A stretch of 64,000 nt of DNA from assembly GCA_965203685.1 (NCBI GenBank), contig OZ241908.1, forward strand, positions 1 through 64,000, given 5' to 3'. How positions within the stretch are numbered: the stretch's first letter is position 1; each line of letters opens with the position of its first letter. The position numbers and the translations under genes are program-made. The notes below the pieces were generated by a model that ran no database searches, was not told where the DNA came from, and saw only the letters and a program-made list of their open reading frames with translations. Origin of the DNA: VXYL01 sp965203685 (lineage in GTDB: Bacteria; Pseudomonadota; Gammaproteobacteria; Pseudomonadales; Azotimanducaceae). Shown piece after piece: positions 25,659 through 33,484 of this stretch.

Positions 25659-27215
25659 ATGTATCCAGGACATTGGGCAACGGTATTTCCGGACAAGCCG
25701 GCGGTCATCGATGCGGCCACCGGCGCGGTGCGCACCTACGGCGAGCTCAACGACCGCTCCAACCAGCTCGCCCAACTGATGTGGGCCAAGGGGCTGCGGC
25801 GCGGGGACCACGTCTCGATCCTGATGGAGAACAACCTCGCGTATTTCGACGTGGTGTGGGCCGCGATGCGCTCGGGGTTGTACCTGACGACGGTCAACCG
25901 CTATCTCACAGGCGAGGAGGCCGGCTACATCGTCGACAACTCGGAGTCGCAGGTGCTGATCACGTCCCGGGCTCTTGCCGAGGTCGCGTCCGAGATCAAG
26001 CCGCACGCACCACAGTGCGCGACCTACCTGATGGTCGACGGTGCAATCGATGGCTTCGAGGACTTCGACGCGGCGATCGGCGCGCACCCGGCGGAACCGT
26101 TGGCCGAGGAGCCCGCCGGCTCGTTCATGCTCTACAGTTCCGGCACCACGGGTCGGCCCAAGGGCATCCTCCGGCCGCTGGTCGAAGGCCAGTCCATCGC
26201 GGACGACAATCCAGCCATCGCGGGCTTGTTGCGCGCGCTATGGGGCGTCGACGAGAACACCGTCTACCTGTCGCCGGCGCCGCTGTACCACTCCGCCCCC
26301 GTCGGCTTCTGCCAAGGCATGCAGGCCGTCGGTGGGACCGTCGTGATGATGCGGCGTTTCGACCCCCTCCAGGCGCTCGAGGCGATCGAACAGCACCAGG
26401 TGACCCACAGCCAGTGGGTGCCGACCATGTTCACCCGCATGCTGAAGCTCCCCGAGGAGGAGCGGTCCGGCTTCGATCTCTCCTCGCACAAGGTTGCCAT
26501 CCACGCGGCGGCGCCGTGCCCGCCCGAGGTCAAGCGACAGATGCTCGATTGGTGGGGACCGATCCTCTATGAGTATTACGCTGGCACGGAACTGAACGGC
26601 TTCACGCATTGCGGCCCGGAAGAGTGGCTCGCACACCCCGGGACGGTGGGCAAGTCGATCCTGGGCGTCATTCACATCTGCGACGAGGACGGCAACGAGC
26701 TACCCGCTGGCGAGCCGGGCATCGTCTACTTCGAACTCCCGATGGTGGCCTTCGAGTACCTCAAGGACCCTGAGAAAACCAGGGACGCCCAACATCCGGA
26801 GCACACCAACTGGTCGGCGTTGGGCGACGTGGGCTACTTGGACGACGAGGGTTACCTCTACCTCACCGATCGCGCGACGTTCATGATCATCTCCGGCGGC
26901 GTCAACATCTACCCGCAGGAGATCGAGGACGCGATGGTGATGCATCCGAAAGTCGCGGACGTGGCGGTGATCGGCGTGCCGAACCCGGAAATGGGCGAGG
27001 AGGTGAAGGCCGTCGTGCAACCGGTCGAAGGCGTAACACCGGACGCCGCGCTTGAGGCCGAGCTTGTGGCCTATGCCCGGGAGCACATCGCCCACTACAA
27101 GTGTCCGAAGAGCGTGGACTTCCGCGACGAGTTGCCGCGGCTGCCGACGGGCAAGCTCTACAAGCGGCTGCTGAAGGACGAGTACTGGGGGAAGACGGGG
27201 AGCCGGATCGTCTAG
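25659..27215 (+). CDS. acyl-CoA synthetase (AMP-forming ligase)
   Basis: The 518-residue ANL-superfamily enzyme carries the AMP-binding P-loop YSSGTTGRPKGI, the EYYAGTEL motif, GDVGYLDDEGYLYLTDR, and the C-terminal catalytic lysine in PRLPTGKLYKRLLKD. A GAGGCGAGGC ribosome site precedes the ATG. Overall similarity is to the fatty-acyl or steroid-acid CoA ligase groups found beside PhyH and SDR genes. It would activate a carboxylic acid as its CoA thioester for beta-oxidation. The SDR and PhyH genes lie on the same strand 0.4-1.3 kb downstream, but an antitoxin gene on the opposite strand interrupts. Confidence 0.88.
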   Translation: MYPGHWATVFPDKPAVIDAATGAVRTYGELNDRSNQLAQLMWAKGLRRGDHVSILMENNLAYFDVVWAAMRSGLYLTTVNRYLTGEEAGYIVDNSESQVLITSRALAEVASEIKPHAPQCATYLMVDGAIDGFEDFDAAIGAHPAEPLAEEPAGSFMLYSSGTTGRPKGILRPLVEGQSIADDNPAIAGLLRALWGVDENTVYLSPAPLYHSAPVGFCQGMQAVGGTVVMMRRFDPLQALEAIEQHQVTHSQWVPTMFTRMLKLPEEERSGFDLSSHKVAIHAAAPCPPEVKRQMLDWWGPILYEYYAGTELNGFTHCGPEEWLAHPGTVGKSILGVIHICDEDGNELPAGEPGIVYFELPMVAFEYLKDPEKTRDAQHPEHTNWSALGDVGYLDDEGYLYLTDRATFMIISGGVNIYPQEIEDAMVMHPKVADVAVIGVPNPEMGEEVKAVVQPVEGVTPDAALEAELVAYAREHIAHYKCPKSVDFRDELPRLPTGKLYKRLLKDEYWGKTGSRIV

Positions 27216-27236
27216 GTTCGTGGCAACGCGGCTGCC

Positions 27237-27485
27237 TCAGTCGCGGCTGAGGAGTTCACTGAGCGTCTCCTCCGTAAGTCCTTTGGCCCTCGCCGACGCC
27301 GAGACGCGGTCGCAGAACTGCTGGAACTCCGCGACGTTGAGCATGGTTAGCCGACGGTATTCGCTCGGCGACAGGACGACAGCGACCTCGCGCTTTTGCC
27401 GACGGATGGTGACGGGTTCCCGCTGAGCGGCGTCCAAAACCGCACCAAGACGTTGCTTGGCCTCTGAAGCTGACACGAACTGCAT
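27237..27485 (-). CDS. Phd/YefM-family antitoxin-like protein without adjacent toxin
   Basis: This 82-residue protein opens MQFVSASEAKQRLGAVLDAA and then REPVTIRRQKREVAVVLSPSEYRRL, the classic Phd/YefM N-terminal DNA-binding fold, followed by an extended helix that would normally bind a toxin. No RelE, Doc or PIN toxin gene lies on either side: the acyl-CoA synthetase gene ends 21 bases away and about 140 bases of non-coding DNA follow upstream. It may be an orphan, a regulator, or a partner of a distant toxin. Confidence 0.8.
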   Translation of the reverse strand: MQFVSASEAKQRLGAVLDAAQREPVTIRRQKREVAVVLSPSEYRRLTMLNVAEFQQFCDRVSASARAKGLTEETLSELLSRD

Positions 27486-27628
27486 CGCCGTACCTCGTCC
27501 ATTTGGTTCGTATTAGACAACTTTTCGCCACTCCGGGCCGACTACAACAAAACCCGTCCCCTTGGCGATCCTATGGTCGATGGCTACCGCGATAAGATCG
27601 GACTCTTTGGCACGGGCTTGGAGATTCC

Positions 27629-28459
27629 ATGACAGACGCGGCGGCGACGCAGGAACTTGAAGGCAGAGTTGCGCTGGTTACCGGCGCAGGCCGGCTTCGC
27701 GGCATTGGTCGGGCCGCCGCCGTAGCGCTTGCGCGGCTTGGTGCCGATGTCGCGGTGAGTGGAACCGGTCGCGATCCGGCGACGTTCCCGGACGACGAGA
27801 AGGCCGTTGGCTGGAAGGACGTCGACAGCGTGGTTGAGCAGATTCGTGCCGAAGGCCGCCGCGGGCTGGCGCTGCGCTTCGACGTCGCCGACCGGGAGCA
27901 GACCGAGGCGGCCGTCGAGCGAATTGTGAGCGAGTTCGGCCGCATCGACATCCTCATCAACAACGCCGCCATCGCGCGGGGCGAAGACCGAACGCCCGTG
28001 GCGGATCTCGATCCCGACCTCTTCCAGCGCGTTGTGGATGTCAAGGTCCGCGGAACGTTCCTCTGCACGCAAGCGGTCATTCGTCACATCTATTCGCAGG
28101 GCGAGGGCGGGAAAATCGTCAACATCGCCTCGGTCGCCGGGAAGCGGGGCAGCCCCAACACACTGGCCTACAACGCCGCCAACTTCGCCATGGTCGGCAT
28201 GACGCAGTCGATGGCGCGGGAGTTCGGACCGCACGGGGTCAACGTGAATTGCGTCTGTCCGGGTGCGGTGGCGACGTCGCGCATGGATGACGTGAGCCCG
28301 GACAATCGACCGAGACGTGAACGCCCCGGTGACCCGGTGAGCCGGTGGGGCAGCGACGACGAGGTGGGCGATTTCGTGGCGTACTTGTGCACCGAGGCGG
28401 CGTCATGGATCCACGGCCAGTCCATCAACCAGGATGGCGGCGCGATCATGGAGCACTGA
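27629..28459 (+). CDS. SDR-family oxidoreductase with Lys-to-Asn change in the YxxxK motif
   Basis: The protein has 276 residues. A classical SDR cofactor site (VALVTGAGRLRGIG) and NNAA are present, with the catalytic serine in IASVAGK. The active-site motif reads Y181-N-A-A-N185, so the usual lysine is asparagine. Everything else (REFGPHGVNVNCVCPGAVAT, and a C-terminal INQDGG) is normal. The loss of the lysine that lowers the tyrosine pKa would impair ordinary dehydrogenase chemistry; this could be real divergence or a sequence error (AAG or AAA to AAC). It lies upstream of PhyH on the same strand, 67 bases apart. Confidence 0.85.
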   Translation: MTDAAATQELEGRVALVTGAGRLRGIGRAAAVALARLGADVAVSGTGRDPATFPDDEKAVGWKDVDSVVEQIRAEGRRGLALRFDVADREQTEAAVERIVSEFGRIDILINNAAIARGEDRTPVADLDPDLFQRVVDVKVRGTFLCTQAVIRHIYSQGEGGKIVNIASVAGKRGSPNTLAYNAANFAMVGMTQSMAREFGPHGVNVNCVCPGAVATSRMDDVSPDNRPRRERPGDPVSRWGSDDEVGDFVAYLCTEAASWIHGQSINQDGGAIMEH

Positions 28460-28526
28460 GACCGGCCCGTCCGCGCATGGTATGTTGACCTGATCATCGA
28501 GCGAGCCTAAGACGAGGTCAGCCACC

Positions 28527-29504
28527 ATGCCCCTGCGTCCCGAACCCGTGGAGCATCGACAGACCGGCTACGTGCCGTCGCCGATCTTGGATCCGCCCGA
28601 CGCGCTGCCCTTGCCGCCGCTGACGCGCGATTTCGACGTTGCCAAGGAGCACCTGTCGGAGTACGGGATGTGTTTCGTGCCCGACGTGCTGAGCGCGGCC
28701 GAGATCGAACGCCTTCGCACCGCGCTCGACGAGCAGGCGGCGGCGGAGCGGAGCCTGGGCGAGTTGGCGCCGCCCGGGGCACTCGGCAATAAGCAGTATG
28801 TCGCGAACATGGTCAACAAGGGCCGCATCTTCCTCGACCTCGTCGAGCGTCCCGAGACCGACGAACTCGCGGGATTCATGCTCGGGCGCACGTTCCTAGT
28901 CTCCAGCATGACCGGCGGCATGTTTCACGCGCCGACCACCGAGCCGCAGCCGCTGCATCGCGACCAGGGCTACGTTCCGGCGATGGCCACGTTCCCGGCC
29001 GCCTGCAACCTGTTCTGGCTGCTCGACGACTTCACGCCGGAGAGCGGCAGCACGCACGTTGTGCCGGGCAGCCACCGTTGGCGTCCGGAGTACCAGATCA
29101 AGGCGCCGCCGCGGGAGATGTCGGTGCAGGTCGAAGTGCCGGCGGGCAGCGTGTTCGCGTGGGAAGGGCGGATCTGGCACGGGCTCGGCGTCAACACCAA
29201 CGGCGAGCCCAGGCGCAGCATCACGACCTACTTCTGCCTACCATGGATGCGCCAGCAGGAGAACTGGGGCGTGTCGTGCCTGCAGGAGGTGCTCGATGAA
29301 GCGAGCCCGAAACTGCGCGCGCGGCTGGGCCTGCGGACCTACGGCACGCTAGGCGGCGTGAACGGTACACGAACCGGGGTGGAACAGCCGACAGCCTTTG
29401 GCAACGGCGACGTGGCGTTCCCGGACTACATCATCGGCGAGGGAGCGAAGCTGCACCCGTTGCGGCGCGTGTCGCGCCGTGATCAAGGCGCGCCGGTGTC
29501 GTGA
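28527..29504 (+). CDS. phytanoyl-CoA dioxygenase family (PhyH) oxygenase
   Basis: The 325-residue Fe(II)/2-oxoglutarate oxygenase has the HxD iron ligands in LHRDQGYV, the distal histidine in IWHGLGVNTNG, and a following arginine (PRRSITTY) to hold 2-oxoglutarate. FDVAKEHLSEYGMCFVPDVLSAAEIERL is the standard N-terminal helix-strand opening. Members hydroxylate a wide range of small molecules, so the substrate cannot be assigned. Co-direction with the SDR and the acyl-CoA synthetase upstream suggests work on an acyl or terpenoid chain. Confidence 0.88.
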   Translation: MPLRPEPVEHRQTGYVPSPILDPPDALPLPPLTRDFDVAKEHLSEYGMCFVPDVLSAAEIERLRTALDEQAAAERSLGELAPPGALGNKQYVANMVNKGRIFLDLVERPETDELAGFMLGRTFLVSSMTGGMFHAPTTEPQPLHRDQGYVPAMATFPAACNLFWLLDDFTPESGSTHVVPGSHRWRPEYQIKAPPREMSVQVEVPAGSVFAWEGRIWHGLGVNTNGEPRRSITTYFCLPWMRQQENWGVSCLQEVLDEASPKLRARLGLRTYGTLGGVNGTRTGVEQPTAFGNGDVAFPDYIIGEGAKLHPLRRVSRRDQGAPVS

Positions 29505-29562
29505 CGACCCGTCAAACGCGAGCCGTAAGCAGTTGGGGAACCGTTCGAAGACAGGCGCTGGA

Positions 29563-29826
29563 TCACTCGCGCGGCAGCTCATCGCCCGCCACGGGTGGCG
29601 CGTCGGGCGCATCGTTGAGGTAGCGCTCCAGGTCCCCAGGCTTTGCCTTCGCGGCCCTTCGGGCGAGGAATTCGCTCGCGACTTCAACGGCGCCTACTTT
29701 CTGCGCGACGGCGACGGTGATCCATTGGTTGAGCGAAACGCCATCGTCCTTGGCAAGACGCACGACCGTGTCCTTCAGCGAAGCAGGTAATTTCAGGGGA
29801 TACTTGTAGCGCGTGGTCTCACTCAC
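29563..29826 (-). CDS. ribbon-helix-helix (Arc/HicB-type) small protein
   Basis: This 87-residue protein contains YPLKLPASLKDTVVRLAKDD, then GVSLNQWITVAVAQKVG, a ribbon-helix-helix pattern found in HicB-like or YlcI-type antitoxins. A charged tail follows (LARRAAKAKPGDLERYLNDAP). It starts 11 bases after the end of the SNase gene on the same strand, so the two may be co-transcribed. No toxin gene is adjacent, so it may be an orphan regulator. Confidence 0.72.
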   Translation of the reverse strand: MSETTRYKYPLKLPASLKDTVVRLAKDDGVSLNQWITVAVAQKVGAVEVASEFLARRAAKAKPGDLERYLNDAPDAPPVAGDELPRE

Positions 29827-29837
29827 TCTTCAGGCTC

Positions 29838-30551
29838 CTACCTGACTGCGGGTTGCCAACCGGCTGCTCGGGCTTCTGCTTCCGAGCAGAACCACCGTTC
29901 GCCGCGTGCCACGCTGATTCGCGTGTCCGCGTAGTCGGGGTCTCCCGGCATGTGGTACAGGCGTCTGCCACTGTTGTAGCTTATGTTGCCCTTGATGTTG
30001 CAGCGTCCCGGCGCGGATGCTGCTCTTTGCGAGTGTGTCCGCGCCGTTGGCGAAGGCGGGGCGGTGTCCCCGACGCCTGCGGCCTCCGCCTGGCGCCAAT
30101 CCCACGGTGGCACAAAATCTCCTCGCCAGATCCCGCGCTTTGCCGACTTTGCCGTCGACTCGGCGTCTACGTATGCCAGCGAATGGCGGCGATACGCCAT
30201 CGCCCATCCGTTTGTCACGAGCCAAGCGTTGACGTTCGTGCCGCCATGCCGGCACACGGCAACTACCCGTCCGTAGCTGTCCCGATCACGTTCGTCGCAC
30301 ACCACGACGCGACCTTCGATCAGGTTCCGGAGCGCGCGTGTGGCATGCCGACCACATGGCCACCTCACGCCGTCTAGGACACAGGTCTGCTTCGCCTCGG
30401 GTGCGTCGACGCCATGCAGGCGCACCTCGACACGGCCAACGAGAATCGAGTCGCCGTCGATCACGCGCGCCGGACCGGACAGATCCGTTTCGGAACTTGG
30501 CGAGCCGTTCAACGTCACGGTTGCCGTCAGGATCCAAAAGACCCACCTCAT
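29838..30551 (-). CDS. exported thermonuclease (SNase)-family protein
   Basis: The protein has 237 residues from an ATG at 30551. A signal peptide or anchor (MRWVFWILTATVTLNG) precedes an SNase domain: ARVIDGDSILVG, RLHGVDAPEAKQTC, then DRDSYGRVVAVCRHGGTNVNAWLVTNGWAMAY, which carry the expected aspartate, glutamate and arginine residues. The C-terminal region CNIKGNISYNSGRRLYHMPG, ending ERWFCSEAEARAAGW, is a calcium-site-like tail seen in many bacterial SNase-like proteins. It may degrade DNA outside the cytoplasm. An upstream in-frame start at 30599 would add 16 residues. Confidence 0.85.
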   Translation of the reverse strand: MRWVFWILTATVTLNGSPSSETDLSGPARVIDGDSILVGRVEVRLHGVDAPEAKQTCVLDGVRWPCGRHATRALRNLIEGRVVVCDERDRDSYGRVVAVCRHGGTNVNAWLVTNGWAMAYRRHSLAYVDAESTAKSAKRGIWRGDFVPPWDWRQAEAAGVGDTAPPSPTARTHSQRAASAPGRCNIKGNISYNSGRRLYHMPGDPDYADTRISVARGERWFCSEAEARAAGWQPAVR

Positions 30552-30637
30552 CGCTTGCTCACATGCGCTTGCGTCGACCAAGTCTAGCCGACCGGCCATC
30601 GGCGAGCCGGGCTGCGTTCCCGGTCGTCTGCGGGGAT

Positions 30638-30655
30638 GCGGACGTGGACGTCCGC
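30638..30655 (-). repeat. REP-like hairpin repeat
   Basis: GCGGACG-TGGA-CGTCCGC forms a perfect seven-pair stem with a four-base loop. Read on the minus strand it is flanked by TAC on the 5' side and ATCC on the 3' side, like the copies near 34.5, 47.9 and 51.6 kb. It lies between two genes on the same strand (30552-30672), where it could attenuate or stabilise the transcript. Confidence 0.6.
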
Positions 30656-30672
30656 GTACCGTTCGAGAACGC

Positions 30673-31584
30673 CTACGCCTTCATGTCGAGTCGTTCGCCA
30701 ATGTCTCGCCCGTCAAAGGTACGTTCCAGAAGTTCGTCGAGCTGAAGCGATGCCGCCGGTGAGATGCCAGCGCCGGGTGCTCTCACGAGGCTATGCGCGA
30801 TGAGTCGCCGACGCCGGAAGATCTCTTTGCGGATGGCAACGCCTGGCTGGTTTTCGAAGACGATGAGTGGCAGGTACTTGGCGTAGATCCGCCATGCGTC
30901 GTCGACGCTGGCGTCCACCATCGCCTTGAGGATTTCGGGGAAGGCGAAACCGGTCATGAACCCGTCCGCCCCGGCCTGGAGTTCGAATCCGCCGTAGAGC
31001 GCGCCTAGGCCCGTCAGGATGGGTACGTCGCGGTGCAGTCCTGCCTTGAGGGCGCCAATCCGTGGCGGCGAAGGGACCGCCTCCTGCTTGATGCACGCGA
31101 TCGTCGGAATCTCTCTCACGATGTCCAGGATCAGCTCCAAGGACATGTGAACGTCCGTGGAGCCGGGATGGTCCTGGAGCACGATGGGCAGGTCCGTGGC
31201 CGCGGCGACGGCTCGGAAGTGATCGAAGATGCGCCGCTCCGACGGCACCGGCTCCTTGTGCGGCGTGACCATCACGGCGTCCGCCCCTTGACGCTTGGCG
31301 CTCGCCGCCAGTTCAGCGGTTGCGCGGGTTCCGCTGTGACTTGCGCCCACGACGACAGCAATGCGGCCATCGGCGGTTTGAACGGCCGCGTCGACGAGTT
31401 CGGTGCGTTCCTGGTCTGTAAGCCGGTTCGCTTCGCCGAGGACGCCGAGGATCGTCACGCCGTCCACGCCGAAGCCGACCATGCGTTCGATCATGTTCCT
31501 GAAACTGCCGATGTCGATGGCTTCGTCCGGCTGGAACGGCGTCGGGAGGATCGGGAATACGCCGCGGAAATCGGGCATGGACAT
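30673..31584 (-). CDS. dihydrodipicolinate synthase family aldolase (DapA-like)
   Basis: The 303-residue protein starts MSMPDFRGVFPILPTPF, the class I aldolase TIM-barrel opening. VTILGVLGEANRLTDQER replaces the GTTGE motif with VLGEA, and the Schiff-base lysine is plausible in ACIKQEAVPSP. The changed GTTGE motif suggests a lyase for a keto-sugar acid or similar compound, not true DapA; the lysine-pathway genes are elsewhere except dapD. It is preceded five bases upstream by the membrane protein gene on the same strand, so the two share a transcript. Confidence 0.82.
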   Translation of the reverse strand: MSMPDFRGVFPILPTPFQPDEAIDIGSFRNMIERMVGFGVDGVTILGVLGEANRLTDQERTELVDAAVQTADGRIAVVVGASHSGTRATAELAASAKRQGADAVMVTPHKEPVPSERRIFDHFRAVAAATDLPIVLQDHPGSTDVHMSLELILDIVREIPTIACIKQEAVPSPPRIGALKAGLHRDVPILTGLGALYGGFELQAGADGFMTGFAFPEILKAMVDASVDDAWRIYAKYLPLIVFENQPGVAIRKEIFRRRRLIAHSLVRAPGAGISPAASLQLDELLERTFDGRDIGERLDMKA

Positions 31585-31589
31585 GGCTC

Positions 31590-32252
31590 CTAACTCCGTA
31601 TGCGGAAGTCGACGGTGAACCCGGCTTGGCGCCACAGCAGCCAGGTCAGCGTGGGATAGAAGGTCAGGGCCGAGGCGACGTGCCACTCCGTGAGGTTCTC
31701 GAGCCACGCATCGTCCGGGATGAAATAGGTGAACGCTTCGAGGGCCAACCCCTCGATCAGCATGGCGACGCAGAGGATCAGCTTGACCCGGACAAGCGGC
31801 GTCATGCCGAGAACCGCCCGGGCGCGGTACAGGAGCAGCAGTTGGGCGAGATACGTGAAACCGAAGTACACGACGGTCCCGTACCGGCGCATCGCGCGCT
31901 CGAAGTCGCCTTCGGAGCCGAGGTACGTTGCGTAGAGAACGAGGGCCACGGCACCGATGGTCCCGATCGCGAGCATCCCGTTGCGCCATTTCCGGGGCGC
32001 ATCGCCGAGTGCGACCAGCCAACGCTCACACAGGTACCAGTAGAGCATGAGCAACACGGCGACCGGGATGATCGTCGCCTTGAAGATGAAGAAACCCGCG
32101 CCGTAGCGGCCGCTGGCGCTCACGCTGGTGCAGCCGGTCAGGTGCGGCACGCAGTCCGGCAGGTATCCGCCCGCCGCCGAGGCAACGTATGCACCGATGA
32201 CGCCGGCCCAACTCAAGGGCCAGATGATGAGGGCGACGTAACGGAGATCCAC
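31590..32252 (-). CDS. six-helix integral membrane protein, possibly Frag1/DRAM-like
   Basis: The 220-residue protein has about six hydrophobic segments, an N-terminal helix with a polar loop (CVPHLTGCTSVSASG) and a C-terminal helix. The loop and the spacing recall Frag1/DRAM/Sfk1-type proteins, but the similarity is only an impression. It is immediately upstream of the DapA-like gene. The function is unknown; the position hints at a transport or accessory role for that enzyme's substrate. Confidence 0.6.
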   Translation of the reverse strand: MDLRYVALIIWPLSWAGVIGAYVASAAGGYLPDCVPHLTGCTSVSASGRYGAGFFIFKATIIPVAVLLMLYWYLCERWLVALGDAPRKWRNGMLAIGTIGAVALVLYATYLGSEGDFERAMRRYGTVVYFGFTYLAQLLLLYRARAVLGMTPLVRVKLILCVAMLIEGLALEAFTYFIPDDAWLENLTEWHVASALTFYPTLTWLLWRQAGFTVDFRIRS

Positions 32253-32352
32253 GCGTCAGGAGTTTACCGGTGGCGGACGCTCCGCACCGCTAGGGCGCCC
32301 GCTCGGCACCGCACGAGCGGCTTTGTGCGATAGTCCCCGACAACCCGGACGG

Positions 32353-32862
32353 TTGACGACCTTGCAGCACTGGATCTTCGGCTACGGCTCGCTCATCTGG
32401 CGCGTCGACTTCCCCTACCACGAGCGCGAGAAGGCCACCATCGACGGTTGGTCGCGGCGCTTCTGGCAAGGCTCCCACGACCACCGTGGGACGCCGGAGG
32501 CACCCGGCCGGGTGTTGACGCTGATTCCCGACGGCGAAGCACGATGCGTAGGCATGGCCTACCTGGTCGACGAGGATGTCTTCGAGCACCTCGACTACCG
32601 CGAGAAAAACGGCTACGAGCGCGTCGACGTCGACATCCGGCTGGCCGGCCGGACCGTCGCTGGCGTCACCTACATCGGTGCGGAAGGCAACTTCGCCTAC
32701 CTGGGTCCCGCTGCGCTCGGGGAAGTCGCCGCCCAGATCATCCGCTCGCGTGGGCCCAGCGGGCGCAACATCGACTACCTCTTGGAACTCGACGCCGCAC
32801 TGGCGAAGCTCGGCGTGACCGAGCCCCACGTACGATCACTCGTCAAGCTGGCGCGGGGCTAG
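32353..32862 (+). CDS. ChaC-like gamma-glutamylcyclotransferase
   Basis: The 169-residue protein has the family signature WIFGYGSLIWR at its start and the catalytic glutamate context DYREKNGYERV. ChaC-type enzymes cleave glutathione to 5-oxoproline and Cys-Gly. A TTG at 32353 is used; a TTG nine bases later or a GTG at 32323 are alternatives. It converges on the Lrp gene, with no space between their ends. Glutathione turnover would fit the glutathione-dependent formaldehyde dehydrogenase elsewhere in the window, but the genes are not linked. Confidence 0.85.
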   Translation: MTTLQHWIFGYGSLIWRVDFPYHEREKATIDGWSRRFWQGSHDHRGTPEAPGRVLTLIPDGEARCVGMAYLVDEDVFEHLDYREKNGYERVDVDIRLAGRTVAGVTYIGAEGNFAYLGPAALGEVAAQIIRSRGPSGRNIDYLLELDAALAKLGVTEPHVRSLVKLARG

Positions 32863-33342
32863 CTAACCGCTCCGAGCCGTTGGCGGAATCCCATACGCCG
32901 TCGTGGCCTTGATCTCCGACATCGCGATGTTCGAATGTACCTCCTGCACGCCGGGAATCTGCGACAGGTGGTCGAAGAAGAACCGCTCGTAGGCGGGCAC
33001 GTCCTCGGTCACGACCTGCACTAGGAAGTCCATCTCGCCCATCAACGTGTGACAGGCCTGCACCTCGGGATACTCGCGGATGGCGTCGGCGAATCGGGGC
33101 AGCGACCGTCGGCCATTGGCATCGAGCTTGACCATGGCGAACACGAGCACGTCCAGTCCGAGCTTGTGCCGGTCGAGCAGTGCGACGCGGCGTTTGATGT
33201 ACCCGTCCTCCTGCAGTCGATTGATGCGTCGCCAGCAGGGGGATTGTGACAGGCCGATCCGCTCGCCGATCTCGGCGGCGGTCAGCGACGCATCGCGCTG
33301 CAGCAGGTCGAGGATTTTGGCGTCCATGGTATCTATGGACAT
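32863..33342 (-). CDS. Lrp/AsnC family transcriptional regulator
   Basis: The 159-residue protein starts at an ATG at 33342 after AGGAGAT. Its N-terminal helix-turn-helix reads DAKILDLLQRDASLTAAEIGERIGLSQSPCWRRI, and its C-terminal RAM domain reads VQACHTLMGEMDFLVQVVTEDVPAYE with the GEMDF ligand-site context. Lrp-type proteins bind amino acids and wrap DNA as octamers. It is divergent from a leucine-dehydrogenase-like gene across 142 bases, which it very likely regulates along with itself. Confidence 0.92.
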   Translation of the reverse strand: MSIDTMDAKILDLLQRDASLTAAEIGERIGLSQSPCWRRINRLQEDGYIKRRVALLDRHKLGLDVLVFAMVKLDANGRRSLPRFADAIREYPEVQACHTLMGEMDFLVQVVTEDVPAYERFFFDHLSQIPGVQEVHSNIAMSEIKATTAYGIPPTARSG

Positions 33343-33355
33343 GATTGATCTCCTC

Positions 33356-33387
33356 TTACGCAATATAGAGCATAAGACATTCCGTAA
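33356..33387. promoter_or_regulatory. A+T-richer divergent promoter region with inverted repeat, candidate Lrp site
   Basis: TTACG (33356-33360) and CGTAA (33383-33387) form an inverted repeat around a 22-base, locally A/T-rich centre that contains CAATATAGAGCATAAG. It lies in the 142-base space between the lrp-like gene and the amino-acid dehydrogenase gene. The low G+C compared with the surroundings and the location suit promoters and Lrp binding. No exact Lrp consensus was matched. Confidence 0.4.
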
Positions 33388-33484
33388 TCCGCCGAAGTGC
33401 CGCGAAAAAGCAATCCGCTTTCACCGGGGGCGGAATACGATGCCCCCATGTCTATCTCTCTGCCGAATGGCGAGGTATTGCACG

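Noticed and set aside
30673..31584. Assignment as dapA of lysine synthesis
   Set aside because: The GTTGE motif is altered to VLGEA and the gene is paired with a membrane protein, not with lysine genes; a different aldolase substrate is more likely.
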